A DNA stretch of 64,000 bases, taken from contig JAQFVV010000113.1 in the NCBI GenBank assembly GCA_028023455.1, positions 1,163,268-1,227,267 of the forward strand, in the 5' to 3' direction. The translations under genes and the position numbers were made by a program. Source of the DNA: Epiperipatus broadwayi (lineage: Eukaryota > Onychophora > Udeonychophora > Euonychophora > Peripatidae). The notes under the pieces are model-generated. The model ran no database searches and was not told the origin of the DNA. It worked only from the letters and a program-made list of their open reading frames with translations. Shown here one piece after another: positions 56,600 through 64,000 of this stretch; the stretch's first letter is position 1, and every line of letters starts with the position of its first letter.

Positions 56600-57348
56600 T
56601 ATATGTGTGTGTGTGTACATGTTGAAAAGTTTCTGTACCGTTGCAGTTCAATAAAAATTCATATTCTATTCTAATTAATGTTTATCAACAAAACATGAGC
56701 TATTATAGACTACACACATTTATATGTGAGAGGGGCTTGAAACAAAATACAGTGTAGTTTGTGGCTTCCCTACATGTGATAAAATATTTACATTAATTTA
56801 TGTAGTGAACAAGTTTAAAAAGAAAAAAAAATTGAAACTGAGCTAAGATTGAAAAAAAAAAAAAGAATTTTTAAAAGATTATATTCCGTTTATGATATAT
56901 TTTTCTATTGTTTATACTGAAGAATAAAAATAATGTTTTGATAAGATTAACAAGTAAAATCCTTCCAAAGATTTTTATATTTCTTAAATAACTTCTTTAT
57001 TTCTAGGAATATTTTGCAAATATGAACAATCTAAACAACAAATGGTAACGTAACTTTATATCTTTATTTTTTTTTCCTACTGAAAATCTCTCCACATACT
57101 GCAAATATATAGGAAAACTCAACAGTGGACACAAAAGTACTGCAAAAAGCACTAAAATTATGTTTGGAAGCACTACAATTCAAATTTCCTTCTGTCATAT
57201 CTTCCTTATCTCGTACTTCTATTATTATTAAGTCTTTCTCATGTTATTTATCTAGCCATTTAATAATTTTCTAATAAAATAGTAATTGTCTAGATAGTTT
57301 TGAAGATAAAGATATATAAATATTAAAATACCTAACTAGTACATTTCA

Positions 57349-57636
57349 CATATAAGGCTTTAATCTTAATACTATCCACCTTATTTGCTTAATTTTACCA
57401 AGAGAGTGACCTCTACAAATCTTAATACAAGATTACGACTTTATAAAGATAAGAGCGCCCATCTTATCTTATGTTAAGATTTGTACAGGTCACTCTCGTG
57501 GTAAAATTAAGCACTCAAGTCACATAGTATTAAGGCTAGGGTGGTCATCTTATCGTGTGTTAAGATTTGTAGAGGTCGCTGTCATGGTAAAATTAAGCAC
57601 TCAAAGTGCATAGTATTAAGGTTAAAGCCTTATATG
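57349..57636. mobile_element. MITE M2
   Basis: Inverted ends of about 90 bp (57,349-57,440 and 57,545-57,636; tip CATATAAGGCTTTAA), plus an extra internal copy of the right end (57,470-57,540). The central AAAGATAAGAGCGCCCATCT is close to the centre of M1, suggesting a common source. Confidence 0.8.
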
Positions 57637-58029
57637 TATTTATGTGCTGACCATGCACTTAATAAAAATTGATGTTTAAAATTAAATTACATAAATAGAA
57701 TTAATAATCCATTGCTTAGGACTACATATGAAAATGCACTTGCTTATCTAATTTAAAAACAAATCCTACTATTTATATTCTGATGAAAATCGGTAAGTTT
57801 ATTATGCATAATTCTATTATATCCATAGTGTATTAACTTATTAATGTAATTTTTTGTTATATATTTTTTCCTTTTTTCTGATTTAATTTTGAGGACTTTA
57901 AGCTTATGTCATAACTGAGCATAAGATCATAAAAAGTTATGCACAGATATAAACTTTAAAATAAAACTGGATTTTAATGTGTATTTTTATTTTTAATAAT
58001 TGCAGTATCAAATTTCTCTTTTTTATTAT

Positions 58030-58610
58030 AACTAGACCAGTTGTCCCATTGACAAGTGCTCGCAAGAACACAAACTGATAATTAGGAGAGAAAACAGATG
58101 TATGTAGGGCAGCAGACTATGCATGTGCTAATGAACATATGTTCATTTGGGAAAATACAAAAATATTGGATAGAGAAGAAAAGGTTCAAAGAAGAAAATT
58201 TAAAGAAGCTGCTCACATGACAATTGCAAACAATCCTATAAGCCAATGTAGTCTGACTATACATAATCTACGGAAACCACTAATTAACTTTGCTCTTAGG
58301 GAAAAGTAGAGATATCAGAACGTTGCTTTTGGTAGGATAGCTGTTAGTTAGAACATTACCTTAACGTTCAATACTCAATAATCTAAGGGTCCAAGTTTGA
58401 ATCCCATACTATAACTGTCACTGGTCAGGCTAGCAACATCTGAAGAAAAGGGGGAAATACCTCTTGAAATGTTGTGCATATACTAACCTGTTTAATGTGC
58501 TATTACTAGCAGTTGAATGTATTTGGGATATTTAAATAAAGTTAAATTTTTCTAAAAACATTAAATACTCATATTAGATGATGAAAATAGTCCAACATAA
58601 AAATACAACT
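58030..58610 (+). pseudogene. PLE-2: 5'-truncated GIY-YIG C-terminus with tRNA-like tail
   Basis: 58,040-58,310 aligns with PLE-1 21,050-21,290 (EHKL, NEHMF.WENTK, then KFKEAAHMTIANNPI) but with frameshifts. It is followed at 58,338-58,420 by the tRNA-like unit (box A TAGCTGTTAGTTAG with box B GTTTGAATCCC), then CTGAAGA at 58,440, CTCTTGAAATG and the common end AATAAAG near 58,540. It has the same module order as PLE-1, in the same family. Confidence 0.8.
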
Positions 58611-58734
58611 AAAATATCAACATCACAAATGTTCAGGAAAACAATATGAAAAACAAAATTGGTTACTACATTTAAACATGTTTTGCCATATAACTGGGAT
58701 ATTATTATTTATATGTGTTATAATTATATATTTT

Positions 58735-58925
58735 GATGGTCGGGGTATAGGTACACTTTCTCTATCTGCCATTCAGGGCACCACTAGGCTATTTGAACCT
58801 AGAAAATTTATAATGTAGGCAGATACTTCTTGTTAAAGATCCAACTTTTAAAAACCATTAGCCCTGGACACTAGCTCAAGGAGTAGCTGAGATTTAAAAT
58901 CTAAATTCTTAAACTACTTTAATAT
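58735..58925 (-). repeat. U1 family 3' end, copy 3
   Basis: Its reverse complement aligns with the last 190 bp of U1 copies 1 and 2 (GAGCTAGTG, ATCTGCCTAC..TATAAATTTT, GGTTCA.ATAGCCT, GGTGCCCTG.ATGGCAGATA). This shows that U1 has a defined 3' end and moves as a unit. Confidence 0.75.
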
Positions 58926-58946
58926 TTTTTTAATATCTTTGATATT

Positions 58947-59202
58947 AAAACAGGCAAAACTTTCCATACAGTAGTGCCACTCAGTACAAACCAGAGTAAT
59001 CAATGGATGCCAGAAGGCTTGTGCATAAAATCCCTATCTAGTGCCTACTCATCCAATATCCCCAGACTAGTTTCTAGCTTGTGGCTTTCATCAGTAATTA
59101 CTCTGGCTTGCACTGAGTGGCACTACTGTATGGAGAGTTTTACCTGTTTTAATAACAGTTATGAGCAAGCATAAGAAATGGTGATCATGTGATGTTTAGT
59201 GG
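58947..59202 (-). mobile_element. Element P1, copy 2, with a hammerhead-like core
   Basis: Same termini as 25,826-26,044 (AAAACAGGC start, GTGATGTTTAGTGG end), but the two arms differ in their inner parts, so the loop is larger. The exact 13-bp duplication tatctttgatatt is at 58,934-58,946 and 59,203-59,215. On the minus strand, 59,094-59,065 reads CTGATGA, a 3-bp stem-loop, GAAAC, TAGTC, the layout of a hammerhead ribozyme core. Confidence 0.82.
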
Positions 59203-59215
59203 TATCTTTGATATT

Positions 59216-59782
59216 GTATAAAATCTAAGAATAAAAAAGATCCACAATTCACTTAATATTTAATGATGTATGATCAGGCTTATAGTGACCAATAATGCTT
59301 CTATTCTTTATTATATATTTATATTTTTAATAATGTTTATTAAAATCAAAATTTTAAAAACTGAGTTATCTTAAAAATAATATATCACTTATGCAAATAA
59401 ACAAAAAAAGTAATAAACTAAAGGACATAATCAGAACAATAGGTATTTTGCATAGTTTCATGCAGGGATAGAGTGTCATAGTCAGGAGCAAGAGATCTTA
59501 GATTAATTTCAGTTCCAGTACTTCAACTTTTTAAGAATTTCTGGGTAATAGAGCCATTAAATGTGTTTTCTTTTTAGATTAAGAGGTTTCATTTTATTTT
59601 TTGGGCAGCATCTTTTTATTTCGATAAAGCATATTTAAATAAAGAATAGATTGAAGTAATAAATATAATTGTTGCAATTCAATATTCTACTTATAGTTAT
59701 AAAAAAAATGAGAAAAAATAATAACTTTAATCTTTATAGAGGTTTTACAATAATGACTTCCTGTTTCATACGATTATACATT
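59216..59782. other. AT-rich region, nothing recognised
   Basis: No supported feature. Confidence 0.5.
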
Positions 59783-59885
59783 CCTTTTTTTTCATGTGTC
59801 AAAGCATCGGCCGGGAAGCAAACCTGCAAACCCGGGACAACTACTTGTAAGGCAACTGTGCAAACCACTCGGCAACCAACGCTTG
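59783..59885 (-). mobile_element. SINE-1 copy 7
   Basis: Reversed: T tract, CATGTGTCAAAGCATCGGCC, box B complement (GGGAAGCAAACC) with a 9-base partial duplication (GCAAACC), a TTGTAAGGCAACT arm and box A complement near 59,868. Confidence 0.8.
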
Positions 59886-60196
59886 ACATGATTACACTTT
59901 CTTTGACATTTTTTTTCAAAAAGCAAATGCGTTCCAATAGAATCTAATGTAAACATCATATAATGAAAAAAAAACAACAAATATTTCATTTGATTTTATA
60001 AAAATAATCAGGTAAACAAACTATTTTTGATTTCAAGATTTTAACAAAAAAGCCAAGGTCACACAAATGCAAAAAATACTTTTGAGAATCAATGAAATGC
60101 ACCTCCTTGATTTTATTTATTTATTAGTGATTGATAGTGACATTTACATATTTTAATTTGAATTAATATTTATATAATTTTCATTTTTATTTCAAG

Positions 60197-60318
60197 ACTT
60201 TGCTGACAAATTAATGCACCCTAAGCCAATTGCTGAAAGATTGCAGTGGCAAAAAAGCTACATGAAGCAATTTCATGATCTAAACAAGAAAATTAATGAA
60301 ACTCACTGTCCTTACTAA
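60197..60318 (+). CDS. Candidate 3'-terminal coding exon of an unknown host gene
   Basis: A pyrimidine-rich tract ending TTTTTATTTCAAG at 60,196 resembles a 3' splice site. It is followed by 39 codons with ordinary composition, beginning FADKLMHPKPIAERLQWQ and containing SYMKQFHDLNKK, then TAA at 60,316-60,318. AATAAA signals occur at 60,558 and 60,571, giving a 3' UTR of about 250 bp. Frame phase: two bases precede the first full codon. The peptide is amphipathic and Lys/Gln-rich, probably helical. I do not recognise the protein. It stands out because its codon use is unlike the surrounding AT-rich DNA, but it could be a chance or retroposed fragment. Confidence 0.4.
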
Positions 60319-60557
60319 GTTGATATCAAAATTTTGATTGTATTTTCAACAATTTCTCATCACTCCCTAATAACAGATTTCATTGGTACAAACAATTTAA
60401 CTCTGTTTGACTATGATTCTTACTTCAACAATCAAATCACATTTTTATAAATTGATAAATACTACTATATCTTGTGTTGGAAGGGAAAGTATTCATTTAT
60501 TATTTAACACTCGCAAAGCATGTGCACAATTAGCTTGAAAGGCTGATATTTGAATGT

Positions 60558-60576
60558 AATAAAGTGATAGAATAAA
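60558..60576 (+). promoter_or_regulatory. Candidate polyadenylation signals
   Basis: AATAAA at 60,558-60,563 and 60,571-60,576, downstream of the candidate terminal exon. Such hexamers are common by chance in AT-rich DNA. Confidence 0.3.
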
Positions 60577-60599
60577 AGGCTAAAAATTGATTTAATATT

Positions 60600-61440
60600 A
60601 ATCATATTAATCAATAATGCTGATGATAATTTAGTTTATGAAAATCACTTTAATTTATTAAGAAAAAAATTGCTATATTTACTTAAATCATTTTAAATAT
60701 TAGAGTCAGTCATTTAAATTAGCATTTAAAATAATTTCTAATTCTTTTTAAAAAATACTGAAACAGTCAGATCTATCTATCCTTTCGTGTCACCTACTAT
60801 ATACTATAGTAGTATTTATTTATGTATACCTATACCCAAATTCTCATATATTATGCTAATATTATGCTAAATTTAAGTTGAATTGTACTAGTTATATGTA
60901 TGTGTGTGTATATATTGTAGCAAACAGTATAGAAAGCATATGTACATATGTAAAAATTAGTAAATATATATATATATATATTGCTGGTAGTTAAATAAAT
61001 GGAAACATGCTATGAAATATGCTATTTATATGTAACCTGAACCTACATATATGCAGGAAAGAAATAATGTTATAGGATTAAAACATTAGAAAATTTCTTT
61101 ATTTAAAATATTATTCTAAAATTAATATTTGAAATTATAATATTTCTGCATATAGCGTTAAATTATATAAATGCGTTACATATATAATAAAATGTTTTCA
61201 GAGTTTTAGATTTGTTTTTCAAAAAAGGTAATTTAATAAAATTAATCCTTCTTGCTGTATTCTGACCTATTTTAAATTTTGAGAATAAAAATAGATTTTA
61301 AAACCTACTATGAATAAATTAACCTGGTCAAGATCGGGAAACCCATCTGTAAAAAAAATTGATAACAGCATGCATCCCAGGTTTCCAAGAATATAGCGAG
61401 TTAATTAAAAAAACAGATGTAAAATTACCAAGAAAGGGGA
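60600..61440. other. AT-rich region, nothing recognised
   Basis: Includes (TA)n near 60,965-60,980. No gene signal. Confidence 0.5.
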
Positions 61441-61455
61441 GAGGGGGTGAGCTAG

Positions 61456-61463
61456 TATATAAG
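61456..61463 (+). promoter_or_regulatory. TATA-box-like motif in a GC-richer patch
   Basis: TATATAAG lies just after a GGGGAGAGGGGGTGAGC purine stretch and before 100 bp of less AT-rich sequence (CAGCCATC, CATTCGGCCACTTGG). TATATA words are frequent here, so the context is the only support. Confidence 0.25.
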
Positions 61464-61699
61464 CTTACTTCAGCCATCTTTGAAACATTCGGCCACTTGG
61501 AAACTCTCTATCTTTTTAATTTTAAGTATTTGTAAAAATGATGATGATGACGGAGTAGAAGGCAATTCCCTTCCTTTCTAGACCCGGGTGATAGTCTACA
61601 GAATGCAGAGAAAGATGAACTAAAATCTGATGCTACCTAAAGAAAGCGCTCAAGATGAAGCCAACTTGCCAGAGCATAGAAAAGTTATAGCAGTAACAG

Positions 61700-64000
61700 A
61701 TCTTCATCAATCTAAAGTTAACTTTTAAACTAAACTTTCATAAATCCTAAAAGCTAGATAAATTTATTATTTATGGCCAATAATTTAGTGTATTCTAAAC
61801 TTTTAAATTAAATGTATATTTTAGTTTCTTTTATTTAAATTGTGAATCTTGCCTGATTTATTTTAACTTATTTTAACTGATTTGATTGATTCTAACTGAT
61901 TTATTTTAAATGATAATTATGTTTCCAACTTATTTGATATATTTTAGCCTAATAATAATATTTGCCTTTATTAATAATTCTCGTAAATGAATTAAATTTA
62001 TATTAATCTGAATCAATCTAATTTAGGCTATTTTATTTCATTCCCTTTTTAAAACTAAGCAAATAAAGCCAAATTTCAGATTTCACTTACATAAAATCAT
62101 ATTTCTAAATTTATGTTTCTTTTAGTTAAATCTATGCCAAATTTCATTTTCTTTTAAATTATGTATTTGTTTATGCTATGTTATTAAGAATGGAGTTTTA
62201 TTCATAGTTAAATGATTAGTAAGAAGTGATTAGATATTCTCACATGTATATAATTTCATGTTTATTAATGCATAAACAAAACTTCCTTCTGAAATGGATA
62301 AAATAAATCTTATTTAAGATATATAATTAAAAGCTTATAAACACTTTAAGATAGGTTTAACTTTAAATGCAATATTTAATTAATATTTAGCTGAAGTGAT
62401 AAAATATGGCATAAAGCTAGAATTTAGTATTATAATTATCCAAAATATGCTGTAATCCTTCCTATAATTATAAATGCCTATATAGATAGCTTTGCAAATT
62501 AGATTCATAAGCTTTCCTTAATAGCATAGTTATAAGTGCTAGATTATGAACTGATTTACGGTAGTTTCATGGAAGGAAACTATTGTTTTGCATCCTATTT
62601 TATTATATAATGATGTGGTCAGCAGGGCGAATGTGTCTTTAGGAAATGCCTTAGTGAATATACTTGTTGCTGTATATCATATTCCAATGGGCATAGGTTT
62701 TAAGGGCCACCCCATTCTGCATATTTAGGACTGGAGCATGAGGATACAGAAAATTATTAAATTAGTTATTCAATCTCCCGGACTAAAAGGTCTCTTCCAC
62801 AGCAATGGGTATGGTGTTAAGAGAACCAGTACTAGGTACAAATCCTGTGAGCAAGTGCACATTCAAGATGCACAGACTTGGATTATGTATTCTCTATATG
62901 CCTTAATATCTGAAGTCTGACTTCCAGTCATCAGTTCATTCCACCATAATAATGTATATTTCAACATTGATCTGAAACAGAATCTAATTTTATAGGCATA
63001 TAAGCTATATAGAGAGTATGTTGAATAATACATATTTAATAAAATATTCTTTATAATTGATAATAATCACTTCTGCTAGCTCTAAAGCAAATCTAAATTC
63101 AAATATATAGCATAAACTAGGCATAGATTATCATGAGCACATTAAACCAATTTGTAACATAATAATAAGTGTCATGAAAATGTAACTTGGTAAATTACAA
63201 ATCTTCATCACCTGCGAGTGATATATATAGTAAGCAAAGTAAATTAAATAATTTATAACCAGAAAACTAAAATCACCTGCAAGTGATTTGAAACACTATA
63301 TATATATAAACTAAAAACTGCTTCTATCCCTAAAACTATCACCTGTGTATGAACCAAAACTTCAAATATTAAAAAATTGTAATCCCTAAAATCTTCACAT
63401 GCGAGTGAGACAATCTTTATAATCATTGTAATTTTATTATTTTCTCTTATTAATTTTATCATTTATATTTTGGCTTTCATTAAATTAATTTAAATTTTAA
63501 CTTCTGCTTAATGTCTCAATTTTGCTCATTATTAATTAGTTAACTATTAGTAGTTGGTTATAATGAATCACAATCCATAGTTAGTAATGATGGTCATGCT
63601 ACACCTATATATAACTATACTGTTAAATATGCCAGTTTCCTATAGTTTCATGTTTTATCGATGTGCTGATGCCGGCATGCGAGTTAAGAGAAATACTGAT
63701 GTAGCCTCATATATGTCATACGTAAGGTAGTAAATCTTTGAGGTGTTAGTAAAGCAACTGAGGTGATTGGATTCGGGTCTCAACAACCTCCTTTCGATCA
63801 GCCTTGGGATGATTTACTAAAACTCTGGATTTTGTTGCGCAAGTGTGCAAATATGACCATTACAATACTTATGTCAAATTTTTTTCTTGTAAAGTGTAAT
63901 ATATTCGTACTGATCAAAATAAAATAAAACTAATGAATTATGCAATCTTAAAGCAAAAAAATAATGTTGCTACTCAAATTATTGATTTGGATGCTGTAAA
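61700..64000. other. AT-rich region with small repeats; no supported gene
   Basis: Contains a degenerate repeat with a CACCTGCGAGTGA core (63,205-63,415, spacing about 60-70 bp, four occurrences) and less AT-rich patches at 62,625-62,880 and 63,640-63,850 that may be old transposon fragments. A 60-codon frame at 62,738-62,920 has no motif. Confidence 0.5.

Overview
The window looks like intergenic DNA from an AT-rich invertebrate animal genome; by eye roughly seven bases in ten are A or T, which is an estimate and not a count. Evidence for a metazoan: APE-type LINEs with two ORFs, RTE-like LINEs ending in (TGA)n, Penelope-like elements (PLEs) with GIY-YIG endonuclease domains, tRNA-derived SINEs, foldback/MITE-like DNA elements and long microsatellites. 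There is no operon structure, bacterial gene, rRNA, CRISPR array or confident functional tRNA gene. The species cannot be named from sequence alone.

Layout. 1-12.7 kb is a nest of non-LTR retrotransposons. LINE-A (minus) has an uninterrupted 615-aa ORF1 and an ORF2 open for 681 codons until it runs off the left edge. LINE-B (minus) is a diverged relative with frameshifts, and its ORF1 is split by a 1.1-kb DNA transposon with about 220-bp inverted ends. LINE-C (plus) is a 3' fragment. Trinucleotide repeats sit at the LINE-A/B and LINE-B/C junctions and at the 3' end of LINE-C. 13-17 kb holds an RTE 3' end and a cluster of tRNA-derived SINEs. 19.9-21.6 kb is a truncated PLE with its tRNA-like 3' tail, plus an inverted copy of that tail at its 5' side. 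22-28 kb holds a trinucleotide-rich tract and two divergent, decayed RTE-like LINEs. 28.7-33.8 kb contains two copies of an unidentified 2-kb repeat, one carrying an inverted-repeat insertion that is absent from the other. 34-44 kb is dominated by palindromic or foldback repeats and decayed PLE pieces. 44-60 kb has scattered RTE 3' ends, MITEs, a 12-unit minisatellite, a mariner-like relic and more PLE tails. 60-64 kb is mostly low-information AT-rich DNA, with one candidate host-gene terminal exon (60,197-60,318) and a TATA-like motif.

How the parts fit. Very little here looks like host coding sequence; the window is mainly a record of retroelement activity. The most interesting thread is a set of elements built as inverted pairs. 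Several are bounded by 12-13-bp direct repeats, which is the size expected of a target-primed retroelement and not of most cut-and-paste transposons. Some carry hammerhead-ribozyme-like cores (CTGANGA, stem-loop, GAAAC) next to PLE protein sequence and RNA polymerase III box A/B motifs. Only one LINE, LINE-A, looks young enough to be potentially functional.
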